Assembly: GCF_000150275.1 (NCBI RefSeq)
Contig: NW_002060943.1
Coordinates: forward strand, 3,065,264-3,129,263
Source: Trichoplax adhaerens
Taxonomy: Eukaryota > Placozoa > Uniplacotomia > Trichoplacea > Trichoplacidae
Direction: 5' to 3'
DNA length: 64,000 bases
Shown here: piece by piece, positions 11,689-24,090 of the stretch
Numbering within the stretch: the stretch's first letter is position 1
Layout of the letters: each line of letters opens with the position of its first letter
The notes under the pieces: generated by a model
Told to the model about the DNA's origin: nothing
The model's input: the letters and a program-made list of their open reading frames with translations, nothing else
Databases searched by the model: none
Made by a program: the position numbers and the translations under genes

Positions 11689-13418
11689 TGAAATACGTAA
11701 TAAACACTACGTTCAAAAAATTGAACAGAATTTTACAGTATTGGCATTGGATAGTGTTCTGACAGATCAATTATCTGAATACATTCATAAATTTAGAATG
11801 AAATAGGATCAATTTGTACCAATTTTGATAATTATTATTTAACTTTTCTTTAATCCTTCCAGTCATATCCAATAAATCTTTAACCAGCAGGACTAACTAA
11901 CATTTCCTATATCAAGCAATTGTACAAATAAGGCTAAACTTATTACTACTGTTATGAATTTCTGCCGATCGACCTTTAGGTACAACAAAAATTGTTTATC
12001 ATTTATGACTACTTTGCAGTTAGTTAATTTCTGACAGATGTTTATCTAATTTAGTACTGTTACACAGTACGATATCGTTCTGTTTTCAATTTTTATTAGT
12101 ACAGTATATTTTGAATACTTATATACTGTATATACGTATATATATCTTATGTAATTGCGGGTTTACTAAAATAAACCATAAAATTAATTTTTATCCCAAA
12201 AAATTATCTTTATTTGCTGGTCATTTCAGTTGGCAACGGAAGCGATGACATATGAAAATATGAAATCTTAACTACTGTACGAAGATAGGTAGTTATGACC
12301 CGATATAAGTGTAGATGCATCGTTAATATGTGGCAAGAACAGAATTGCCAATAGTATGCAAAGCGAATTGATAGTGCTTACTGTACAGTATATACAAAAG
12401 CAAGCTTGATAATCAAAAAATGCTGCAACAATTACAACTAAATATGAAATAACATTGATAAGTGCAGTACGTAATAATCTATTTAGCTACTTAGATCACA
12501 AATTTACAACACAGATATTTTGTCAGGAATTACGATTTATTGTGATTGTACGAAAATAGAGTTATCTTTCATAGCAATCCTACTTGAAATCCGAAGCTAA
12601 TGCTAACGATGGCACTAAGCTTCAAACAATAGTAAAAACATATCGTTGAATCTGAACAATCGACTGCAATCATGTAAAATTAATCTATTTAGTAATTTAA
12701 AAAGGTAATTTTGAAATCACTTAAATAATGTATTAGAATTTATTAAGCAATATTAGGAAAATCTTAGTATATTACACGCAAGGGATGATATCAAAAAATT
12801 GTGACCTATTGGGGCAATATTGCAATAAATCAGTGCAGAGTTAGCACAATTAATAGCAGTAAGAATCAATTTTAATAAAACAGCGTCAAACTTTTCAAGA
12901 CTTAAGGTTAGGCGGATATCTCTCTGAGCTATACTCTAACAATATTCGCACTCCCTTTTTGGTTCGTTATCAAGAATTAATTTTATCGGATACGCACACG
13001 AAGGAAAGTTACATTTTGATGAAATTTATAAATTAAGTCAAAGCTGTTGATAAAAGGTCTTTAGACTGTAAAATAGAGATAATCAACGAATTAAATAATT
13101 ATTGCATCTATAGCTCATCTGTACATATCTCATTGACGGTCGGGTAACTATAATTATTTCAATTTAACAAGATTGCTAACTACACCCGTACATTTATTTA
13201 TCCCAGTCATAGTTGGCAATACGATCTTCCCGTATATACCTGACTGTTACTTCCATATAATAATTATTGTAATAATAATCTAATAGCGTAAAAAAAAATT
13301 GATTTTAACTGCTTTTAAATTAATTCATGCAAGAATGAGTCCATCATGAATAATAAAATAAATTTAGTAATATCATAGCTAATTCTATTACACTACACTA
13401 GTTACTATCGATATATCG
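11689..13418. other. Tail-to-tail intergenic region between ANKFY1 and the PHETA-like gene
   Basis: This holds the 3' untranslated regions of both neighbours. ANKFY1 has AATAAA at 11699-11704 and a further AATAAA near 11870. No coding frame or ordered repeat was recognised. Confidence 0.5.
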
Positions 13419-14273
13419 TCAGTGATAAAACCAATATGTCTTGCTTTTATCTTGTTGTTGAGATCGTTCGGAAATTAAAGCTGCTCGCAATTGCTCCCAA
13501 TCATTTATCCCCTTACGAATTCGATCGCTAATTTCTTCATGCATCTCTTCAAATGATCTACATTTACCTCGATAGCCACTACCTTTATTACTGCTGTTGT
13601 GGAACACTAAACGACTACCAGCTTGGCTTGCGGGTAGACTATCATCAACTGCAGCATCTGTATTTGTACTGTAATGATCCTCTACTAAATCTAATAATGA
13701 ATTATTAAGATTGGGAAGATCATTAGTAGAAGACGGTGATGGAATGACTAAATCGACTACATTGCCCTCTTGCTGATCATGGTGGACATAATCAGACATT
13801 ACGGGTTGTACCTGAATTTCATCTAAAATTGGGACTTTTGTTTCCGCTAACGCTGCATTTCTATAATTCAATGTCGGTAATGTCCGAAGCTCTTTGATTT
13901 GTCTGTCTAAATCGTTGGCTAAATCCCTCATATAATCATAAGACGAACGCGCTAAAGCCTGCATCCATGATTCCATATCTTCTCTGTTTTCAGCGGAAAA
14001 AGTCCATGTACGAGTATTCTCGCCAGCAAAACATAATAAAAATCCATAAGTATTATTTGGATCACGGCTAACTACATATCCTTCTAAGACAACAACACCG
14101 ATAGGTTCACGAGAATATTGCTTTTCAAAGTAGAAAAGTAAATTTCCCGTTAATACAAACCATCGACGTTGCAAGCTACGGTTGATCTCACCCTTTTTAT
14201 ATAAGAAGCCTTGCTTGTCTACATGCTCAAAATTATTAGCTAAATGAATAATACTTTTATCGTTGATCTTCAT
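13419..14273 (-). CDS. PHETA1/2: Sesquipedalian/PHETA-like endosomal PH-domain protein
   Basis: PHETA proteins (Ses1/2, IPIP27) sit on endosomes, bind the inositol 5-phosphatase OCRL and help recycling and endosome-to-Golgi transport. A single exon encodes 284 aa (human about 250-260). The start MKINDKSIIHLA matches the family's characteristic first residues. A PH domain covers about residues 18-110, with GFLYKKGEINRSLQRRWFVL, GNLLFYFE and a closing helix ending WMQALARSSYDYMR. A helix follows, then a low-complexity middle region, and near the end SFEEMHEEI (residues 240-248) has the Phe-x-x-x-His spacing of the F&H motif (F241, H245) that docks on the OCRL RhoGAP-like domain. It is tail-to-tail with ANKFY1, another early-endosome protein; this may be chance. 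One gene seems to stand for both vertebrate paralogues. Confidence 0.93.
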   Translation of the reverse strand: MKINDKSIIHLANNFEHVDKQGFLYKKGEINRSLQRRWFVLTGNLLFYFEKQYSREPIGVVVLEGYVVSRDPNNTYGFLLCFAGENTRTWTFSAENREDMESWMQALARSSYDYMRDLANDLDRQIKELRTLPTLNYRNAALAETKVPILDEIQVQPVMSDYVHHDQQEGNVVDLVIPSPSSTNDLPNLNNSLLDLVEDHYSTNTDAAVDDSLPASQAGSRLVFHNSSNKGSGYRGKCRSFEEMHEEISDRIRKGINDWEQLRAALISERSQQQDKSKTYWFYH

Positions 14274-17200
14274 TTCTTATTATCTGCAACAATTAGACGT
14301 TCAGTTATTAACTTTAGTGAGAATTTTTATGATCCAACATGACATGTGGGCTTTATTTATCTTCTATTTTCGGTGCTAGGCATCATGAAATGGTGCAAGA
14401 AGAAAATATCATTAGTAATCGCATTGAATTAATTGTAAAATGGAGAATTATAAATTAAAGTTTAAAAATTTTTAATGAATATCTATTTTTAATCACTGCA
14501 GCAATACAGACCGTACACAATATTATTATCACTAACACGGTAGGTACAACTTTAACTTAGGCATTAGTTGCTGGCTATGGTAAATGATGGATCAAGTTTA
14601 ATAGACTGACCGATGATTTTTACATATTGTATTATATACAAATGATGAAGTAATGGCATGCAGCTGTGCATGAAATGAAGTTACGAAAGAAGAACAGCTT
14701 TAGTACTGTACTGAAAATAAATCGGAATATCTTGGACTTGGAGTCTATGAACCGAAAGTAAATTCATATAATACGTATATACTAGTCTTTCTGGAGTAAA
14801 TTAGGGAGAATTCGATTACATATGCACTATCGACTGACTTAAATTGTTGGAAAATTGCATCTATCGAACTGTTCTCCTATTCTCTCGTAAAGGTGAACAA
14901 CAAGCGCTTGTTCGAGTATGCAAAGAAATACTGACGCTGATGGCAATATCAACTTATATTGGTGTAAAGCATCATCATCACTCGTACATTAACTCCAATT
15001 TCATAATCATACCGAAAAAACTTGTTGCTACAGAACTATTCTAAGTGTATATTCAAACAAAGTCTTCCTTTTTAAAAATGTTATACAATTCAACGTCGAC
15101 ATTACAGTTGATCAAAATCAACACATTCAAAAATAAGTCCGTAGTGTGAGTAGAGTAGTTTTAATACACATGGAATAAGTTTGTCTGCTATTCCCATCCA
15201 TTTCTGCTGTATCCCTAAGTGATCGAACACAAAGTTTCCAGTTTAAAACTATCCATAATTACAGTACTGTACTTGACAATAGATAAACTATTGTCATGGA
15301 TATCCATCATCCTTTCGATAGGAAAATTGGAAAGGCAAGTGTTGAACGTAGGTAGCGTGATTGTAAAGGATAGAAAAGGAACGATCTATACCGACGATAC
15401 TACTGGTAAAAGCAATCCTCTATTTCTACGTAAAGTCAGGATAATACCCCAATTCTAGAGCTAACTAGTGGTCATATCATTTTTCTACAAATTGGCCTGG
15501 TATATTACTATCGAGAAAGAAAGAGTACAGGAAGTGGTTATGAGTTGTACGCTGTAAACGTCCATTTACCGACTAAAGGATAATGTCACCGTGATGAAAA
15601 GAGAACCATTCCTACCATAAGCTTCCACTGATTATTTACTAAAGTCCGATCGTCTATTAAATATCTAATTGGGACAGTTTTCCCTCGCTAATCGATCAAA
15701 AGTTTAGCAAGAAGTTCACGATTAAGCTTATTATCCTCTTTCCATCACATTATCATTAACGCTGTGTCGACTCCAATCTATATACACGTATAAATTAAAT
15801 TAATCGATGAGAGGAATGGCGTTCCCTCGCTGATCAATATCCACCGTATTCCAATTGACTCGATGTCATCTAGTCTTTCAAATCTCAACTGAAATAGTTC
15901 ATCCACTTACTTAACATGTGTATTCATGCCAAGTATTACTCTTAGCATGGCATAGATCAATAATTAGAACGATTTTCCACCATAATATTTCTCCATTCCA
16001 ATGGGAAGATGAGTAATTTGCGATATTTTTAGTTGCCTTTTAAATCACAGAGTCTTGCTAGGATCGGCCTGATCGAGTCAATATGGTTAGCGGTTCCATA
16101 CTGAAGGTACTTGAATTGATAGAGCCCCCATGAACGTAACTGTATGGACGGACACTGGACCACACAAGACAGTACGTCGGTCCGTCCATAGGCCTATCTG
16201 GAAAAAGGAAAAGTAATGTCACCCTTCACCATCATATTTTGCAAGTTTTTGTACATGTCACTACTAGCCCTCAAGTGAAATTTTTACCGGTCTCTCTTTA
16301 TCGTAAAGAAATTCAAGTTTTTATGATAAGATAGAACGAAAGCAAAAAGATAAAATAAAGTCTATGAAACTATCAATAGCCTTTTCTATATAAGACAGAA
16401 AGAAGGATTAATTACTAGCAAAATAATGTCATCGTACAGTATGATAGCAATTGCCTTGAACCAAGCAAATTGACACGGATGACATCATTTTGCACAGTGC
16501 CATTGCATTCGCGTGGCTTAGCTAGGGAAGCCGCTTTCTTCATCTACCAAAGGCCATCAAAGGCACGTTAGTTAATTCAAGGGCTCTTGAAGGGTGTAAA
16601 TCGTTCGTATTTAAAATAAAATTGTTTACAAAATAAGAGTTAAGCTTTTCCATCCGATCACATTAATTGCATGGAATTATTGCAGACAGTCAATACAAAT
16701 TCAATTAATCAATATACAGTATAATATGGCTTATCAATCTTTAGGCATCAATTGTTCGATTTCATACCCAAAATCAAATTATTTTAAATGAATTAATCAC
16801 TGCAAATCAGGAACTATATTGGAAAACAGAGAAAGGGACAGTACATGCTTGTTGATGATGACACAATACTAGAAATGGTCATTTTAATCGTATTGTATAT
16901 GACTATGCTTTAAATTAGCTGCTAGGTTGGTTTTATAACGTACTGTGTATGTGCTGCAGAGTTATAGTTGTAGCATACGAGTATAGTGAAATGATTAGCA
17001 AAATAATCGGCTTGCATCACACATTTCTGGCAGTCAAAGCCCGTGACCGTTTTCGAGTAGTTCAGTCAATCAGTACATTTTGCTCATCCCATCAGATTAA
17101 TTGCATAGTATGGACAGAATTAGTACGAATTACTGTAAATTAAATAATTACAATCAAAGCAGAGCATGAAAGGATATTGATGACTGTACTGTAATTTACT

Positions 17201-17811
17201 ACCAGTGAGTCATAAATCCTTCCACTCTGGACTGCCTCTCCTTCAACTACATGATGATAGCGTGCAGAAATGAGATGAAGTTTAGCTCTAATTTCATCGA
17301 TAAGATTGCCTTAAGAATTTTCTAGTAGCTTAACAACATCATGTAGAGCACGGGATACCAGTCGATGACTGTTTTAGTCAAGAGCTAACCAACATTTCCC
17401 TTTAAAAAGGAAATGTTGTCCAAGGGAAGATAAAACTAATCAATCAATTATAATTATATATAGTGTATATGAGATATAATATATAATATATTATAATAAA
17501 TAAAGGATAAATTACTATGTTTACGTCATTGATTATCGCGATAATCGTCATTGCGCATGCGTGCCAATTCAAACTTTCTTCCTGTTGTTTTCATCCAGTT
17601 CGGTAGGCAGGGCATTCACTCAATGGCAATCTACTATCCCATACAGGCTAATCAAATTCATACTGTAGCTAGTATCACCATCGATCTACTCATATCACTA
17701 TAGCAAATCCGTCAGCCTAACCCTTTCACAAACTAAATCTCCATTCTAACTTGCAAGACATCAACGCCATCAAGCAATTTATTCCAATTGATTAGGCTCA
17801 TTTTCTTACTA
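14274..17811. other. Head-to-head intergenic region between the PHETA-like gene and APC7
   Basis: These 3.5 kb have no recognisable gene. Short open frames (14844-15044, 15219-15458, 16949-17143) lack similarity and codon character. Notable structures are inverted repeats at 16143-16190 and 17390-17418, a perfect 16-bp palindrome at 17531-17546, and an NRF1-like TGCGCATGCGT at 17552-17562, about 250 bp before the APC7 start. Confidence 0.5.
17552..17562. promoter_or_regulatory. NRF1-like palindromic motif upstream of APC7
   Basis: TGCGCATGCGT matches the core of the vertebrate NRF1 site (TGCGCATGCGC) except for the last base. It lies close to the APC7 start and directly after the palindrome GATTATCGCGATAATC. 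Function is inferred from sequence only. Confidence 0.35.
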
Positions 17812-20800
17812 ATGCAGTCTATAACACCTATCTTAGAGCAAATTCAATCCCTGCTCAATGCCAAATTGTATCAAGATGTCGAATTACTGGTACTGATTGC
17901 TTGTTTATTTTCCTTGAAACAGCTAATGATAGCTGCAAAAGGAATTGTTGTAGTAACGGATATTTCAATATCGATCAAGGCTTGATAAATTACTAATCAT
18001 TTCCAACAACGATAAATTGACGATTCTAACATAGTTCTTTTAGGTTGCATTGATATCATCAAGTATCATTGGATAACCATGATCTTATTTCTTGATATTT
18101 TAGATCAGTCTTATTCTACCTATGGTCAATCAGTGCGGTAAAAATGATTCAGTAGCCTCTTCTCATTACTATAAAATTCTAGTATGGTATGGTGATTCAT
18201 TGTATGAAGGACGACAGTACAAGAAGGCAGAGGTAAAGTAGCTCATAAGCTAATTAGAAAGCATTCAGTTTTCATCATACTATACAAATCATGAGTAGTT
18301 GATATAGCCTTGACTATTCCGTAAAAGACCTTTACCTAAATAATAGATCATAAATTAGAATCGAACACCTGCAATACTATTCTCAGTAGCTACAAAATTG
18401 TTGATAGATTTATACGTATCTGATGTCAGTTCTCGATTTGCTATTTATTAGCCAGAATGTTAAATCGTGTAGTTGCCCTTTATGAGATGGTATATAATCA
18501 TTAAGAAAGATTGTAACCTTATTTTCAAAATATCTCTACTTTGGAATACAGTACAATAGAGATCTTAGAGGATAAAAAATAGAAAGTTGTTATACAACCT
18601 TCCAGTTGGCCTCATGAAGTTAATCTCGTTACAGCAGAATAATGACAAATCAAATGATTGTCCCATAAATTACAAATTTACTCCATTTATTCATCTTTCT
18701 ACAGTAGTAATCTGTCAAATTTTAACAAACATTTCAATTGAAGGTACTGGAATAAGTAATATTTTCAAATTCCAATCAATACATAATCGTATATAGAAGT
18801 ATGAAATCTCTATTTGAAAGTACTAACAGCTTGAAATGGACTCTAATAGAGACATTAAAGCATAAGATAGATTCGTTACTCTGGCTTCCAATTAGCCTTA
18901 TATAGTGGATCTAACTATAGTAGTAATCTATCACAGTCTTGTAAATACTTTGCTAAATGTGCTAGAATCAGCCGATATTTAAGACTACATCAATCGATTG
19001 ATGTATAATATAATCTTTCAAGAATGGTAGAACCGCATTCCAAAATATCAGGACTATAAACTACAGCACAATCAAGATCTTAGAGTGTAATGCAAAAGTG
19101 ATTTCTCAAGTTATTGATTGACTTTATTTATTGATTTAGCTACAGCAATGACGTTTCAAACAGTTATATTTACTATTCATTCCTAAATTGGCATCAGTTA
19201 CTAAACACACTGCGACAATGACCTATCAGACCTTCGCTTGCGTGGAATGTAATGGAACTGTAGTTATTTTATCCATCAATGATGGCCTAAAATCACGCTG
19301 ATATAGATGTAGCATATAGACAGTAGTGATTAAACAGTGTATTTATTCTAACTTATGATGAATTGAATCATTTTAGGATATCTTCCAGAAAGCTTTATTG
19401 CTACGAAAGAATCTGAATAAAGCTAAAGTCAAGAGTTTAACAAGTGAATTATTACTATCTGAAGTGGAATTAAAATATAAATTATATGAATGTTACATGA
19501 AACTTGGCGATGCTAGAAATGCTACTGCTATGGTAACGTGATTTCATCCTAACCTAATATTGATGATATATACAATCTACTTACGATAGATTTTCTCAAT
19601 TACTTTGGATAAATTCCTTACTTTAAATACTACATACCATTACTGTAAAGCTAATGGGTGTGTGGGGTACGTAATATTGTTAAATGCTATGTAATGCACC
19701 AGTGATTTTGAACATTACTGCTATTTACAGAGATGCTCAACTCACTATCAAGTAAATAGTAACTACTATTCAATATACGCTCGTATATTGCTAATACCTG
19801 ATCATTCAGATTAATGTTTAAATTGCATATTATAACTACAATATTTTAGGCGTCCAATTTTTAGCCTATGGATGTGTAATGATAAAGCAATTATATTGAT
19901 TGCAATCAAATCGCAATTAACATGATTTATTATAGGAACAGTTAATAAATCAATTCTACATCTACAGGAACATCAAGTGTATAACTGCTATATTTTGTAT
20001 CGTTTTACAGTTAGAAGGAATTTCCGTTAGGCAGAGGACACCTAAAGTTCTCATGAGCTTAGCTCATCTCTATCAAATATCCAATATCGATAAGCAAGCT
20101 ATTGCCTGCTATAAAGAGATTTTACGGTTGGCTTTTTCTTATGATCAGTGTTTTCCGATAGCTATTTTAAAATCCATTCAATATAATAATAGTATGATAA
20201 TATTGCAGCATATAATTATATTCTATTTAGAAAATGTCCTCTAGCATTGGGTGCGGTCCACGGATTGTTACAGCTTGGATGTACACGAGATGATATTGTG
20301 AATATAATATCAGCGGCTGGAATATCATGCCCATCTTGGTTTGTCAATCCTCTAATATCTCCTAGTTTGTGTACAAATTGTATGTTAATTAAGACGATAA
20401 ATCCTCATTTAATCTAGGCTCAATGAATGGATTAATGGTCATTCTCAAATGGCATGTAAAGAATACAAAAGTAAGCAGAAACTGATAATCTATCATTTTA
20501 AGCAATGTAAAATTGTCTAGTGTGACAACACTCGTATAATTTACTGAGCATTTACTTTAAGATAAAGGTAATCATTACAAATAAAGTCTTTACTATCGTT
20601 AAATTACAGAAGCGATTGAAACCCTATCCAAATTGGAATCACATGTATGCCTCTTGTGGATGCTTGTCAACTTTTATATTTTTTATTGTTGCAAAAACTT
20701 GTCTAAGCCATTGATAACATTTTACATTTTTCTTATAATGTAATTGATCCCTTGCAAAATTTTGGGATGATTGCAGCATTTACATAGCAGCATCCCTATT

Positions 20801-22814
20801 ATGAACAGTATCGCTATGGGATATTACAGACAAGAAGATTACAGAAACGCAAAACATCTTTTTGAGAAGGTAAAACATTAGCAAAAATACACCATTCCTT
20901 ACTCCATCTCACCGATCGATAAGTAGCTTTTGTGTCGTAATATTAGATTATTTTTTACTTGAATAGATTATAGAAATGGACCCATATTCTGTAAAGGGGT
21001 TAGGCATTTATGCAAGGATTTTAGCGAAGGAAAAAAATGTTAAAAGTTTATTTATGTAAGTGATCATTTTCGAGAGATTTGCCATATTAGGTTTTGGTTA
21101 TTTTTCTAACTTTACCTAATTGGTGTGACAACTTAGGCTATCTAAAAGACTTTTACAAGTCAATGAAAATAGCGTCGACACTTGGCTAGTAATGGCTGAA
21201 TACAATGCTATCAAGGATAATGTACAACGAGCTATATATTTTGCTCAAAAGGTTATTAAATGACGTTATTTTATAAATTTCCTGGATCGACCTTACACTA
21301 CCAAGTGCAGTTCTTAAACTCTTTCTTTCTATACGTTTATAGGCCCATGTTATTGATAGCTCAAATATTCAAGCCCTTGTTCTTAAAGGTTTCACTCAAG
21401 TCATCATTAATTATGTTGCATGTCAATCTACGCTATTACTTTACGCAGCGATAACCTTTAATTAACGTAGATGATATGATTTTTACCACTGTTACTAGCA
21501 TCATTATTATTGCAAATGAATAAAACGACGGAGGCTATTCTACATTATCAAGAAGCCATCAAATTGGCACCTGATCAAGTGGAATCATATATTGGTATTA
21601 TTTTCTTTATGAGATCCATCAATTAGCTTATCATTCTGATATTTATACTACATCGGTACTTTACTAATTTTACTATATTCCTAAAATTACCTAAATTAGG
21701 TTTAGTAAACTGTTACTTAGCTGATAACAAGATCTCTCTGGCTTCCTCAACAGCTGCTAAAGCTTACACAAAAGTTGGACGAACACCAAGTACATTGCTA
21801 GTAAGTTGAATTAGCCTTTTCATACAGTTACTGATGGAGCAATATGATTGTTATTTTACATCCTTGCCAACTGGAATTACCGTATGATATCAATATAGAA
21901 AACACATTTTAAATCAGCATGGCGAGATTGATCATTAAATAGCGTACTAAAGAAATCTAAATTTTAAGATTGCTCACATAGCTAATGTAAGATATATCAT
22001 CTATAGCTTTGCGGCAACGTGTATCTCCGAAGTTCAGGAGACTGTGTGGACAAAGTTAGTATACGATTTTATAGTAACTTTTAGGCTTTTTATATTACTC
22101 TTACGAAATTAAAATGATTCGCGTTTTATACTAGGCGAAGTCATCATTCCAGTTAGCATTAAATCTTGATCCATCGTGCGAACTTGCTGCCTGCTCGTTA
22201 GCTAATATCTACGCTGATAAATTTTCAGACTGTGACAAGGCTATAAAATTGTAAGAATTACTTAGTCGTTTTCAAGTACATTGTACATAGCAAGAGTTTC
22301 TGAAACATTTTTATACGTATAATTACTTGCCAAACTAGACTACAGCAATTTTTAGAAACAACACCAAGCTCAAAAGTACACTTACAATTGGGTAATTACT
22401 ATTGTGAAACCCACAAGAAACAACAGGCTCTGGACGAATATAGAATTGCTCTAAGGTATGACAGAATGCTTTATATATCACACGAATGACCTTCTGTACT
22501 AATTTTACATAAATAAGCAAATCATTTAATTGATTGATATAGTATGGATAGTAACTGTTCGGAAGCTCAAGAGGCCATTGACAAGTTGGAAAATGAAAGT
22601 AGAGATATTGAAGAAAGTAGTCTTCACTATGAATTGAATCCAATTCACCCGCTTCATTTTGACATCGATGATGAGGTAATTGAGTAATACATATTTGCAA
22701 TCATAGGAGTCATTAATCATTCAGTTGGCTATTTTCGAAAATTTTTTACACTTTTCTGGCATCGTATAGGACGGTGACGCCAATACAACAGGATCATTAG
22801 ACGAAATGGAATAA
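17812..22814 (+). CDS. ANAPC7: Anaphase-promoting complex subunit 7 (TPR protein)
   Basis: APC7 is a TPR scaffold subunit found in animal APC/C, the ubiquitin ligase that triggers anaphase and mitotic exit. Eighteen exons give about 557 aa (human about 565-599): 17812-17889, 18104-18232, 19377-19532, 20011-20126, 20231-20338, 20418-20470, 20610-20644, 20777-20869, 20967-21055, 21137-21251, 21343-21388, 21499-21594, 21700-21800, 22007-22054, 22135-22250, 22339-22455, 22543-22675, 22770-22814. Key matches are the N-terminal dimer helices (DVELLISLILPM), the RQRTPK segment after the first repeats (about residue 127), ACYKEILRKCPLALGA, and repeated TPR helices to about residue 505. The acidic C-terminal tail is short (ending DEME), as in the human protein. 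The ATG was chosen as the first Met of an exon whose next residues align; an acceptor-like CAG overlaps it, so an extra upstream exon is possible. Several donors are GTT-type. Confidence 0.9.
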
Positions 22815-24090
22815 TTCTAAAGCAAAATTTTATATACTGTATCTTAAAGCAATCAAAGTAGCATATACTGCTTATTGTGTATGCAAAAATAGCGTTTAGA
22901 GTTTTCTATTACATGTTAGTTTATTGTATGTCGATGGTTATAGTGTACCAGTTTTTTCGAATCTAAATCGCATCATCTTTAATGAACTGCTTATATTACA
23001 GAAAAAATATGCACAGACAATCGCCTTGTAGTATTATAGTATTTTATCTACCAGGAAGTTCTTTACCGGTATGGTTTGTTACAAAAATATATATTTTTAC
23101 GATACAAATATTATTAAACACTTGCTTCTATATTTAATTATTTAAAGTTTGGTACTTTACCTACAAAGGTACCCAATTGATCTGTTTATACTAGGAGCTA
23201 CGAATATAGGAAGACCATATTTTAGATGAGAGCAGAATCTGATATTGACTTGTATTTTAGCCATTGTGACACACATTTTCATTTATTACGGAAATTTAGT
23301 TTTATTTTGTTGCTTTTTCAATTGAAGGTTATTAAATATTCTGTACACTGTAAAAGTGATGTTGATATCAATTTATTCACTTAGAATAGTCCTATCTGTT
23401 CAATACCATGTAGTACTACTGCTCCAAACATTTTTGAATCGAGTCTGGTTTAAACATAAAACCATTACTTAAAGAGATGACGCTTCTATTCTTTCCAAGG
23501 TAGACTAAAACAATCTACGAAATTTAAACTAGACGACAGTGCGACTCAGTTCTATCCATAATGCTAAAATACATAGATGGTCAATTTAGTTTAAGTAATT
23601 ATACCATTAACGAGGATTGCCATTGATAATCTAGTGCGTACAATACATTCGGATCACCAAGATATACTACTGTATACATTACTAAATCGCCAGTGCCCAT
23701 ATAGGCCTTTATTAAATTATACAATACTTATTATATGTAATTACCTTGCTGCGACTACTCAAGTACTTTACGCCAGATTTAAGGTATAGTGTGTAAAGTA
23801 TTAAAAACTCAACGAATCATTTTCTAAGCAAACTGTTACTTATCTATGATATCCATGTAAATACGTTTGACTTATCTGAGTGTTTATCAAAATTATCAAT
23901 TACAGTGGGCATTTTTCCTGCTCAAGTTTCATACAAATAACATAAAGGGCATTATTTACACCTTCATCATAGCTGATATTTCACCTCGGAAGGCACAGCT
24001 TCAGGAAAAACTCCTTTTATAATTACAAATTGGAATCAGACAATTTAAAGTAACACTGAATAAAACATGAATTTGGAAATAATACTCACG
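22815..24090. other. Tail-to-tail intergenic region between APC7 and PTRH2
   Basis: This is AT-rich sequence with no coding frame or repeat that I could recognise. It presumably holds both 3' untranslated regions. Confidence 0.45.

Noticed and set aside
22335-22720. Minus-strand 121-codon frame opposite APC7
   Set aside because: It overlaps APC7 exons 22339-22455 and 22543-22675, which match the human protein in the plus-strand frame.
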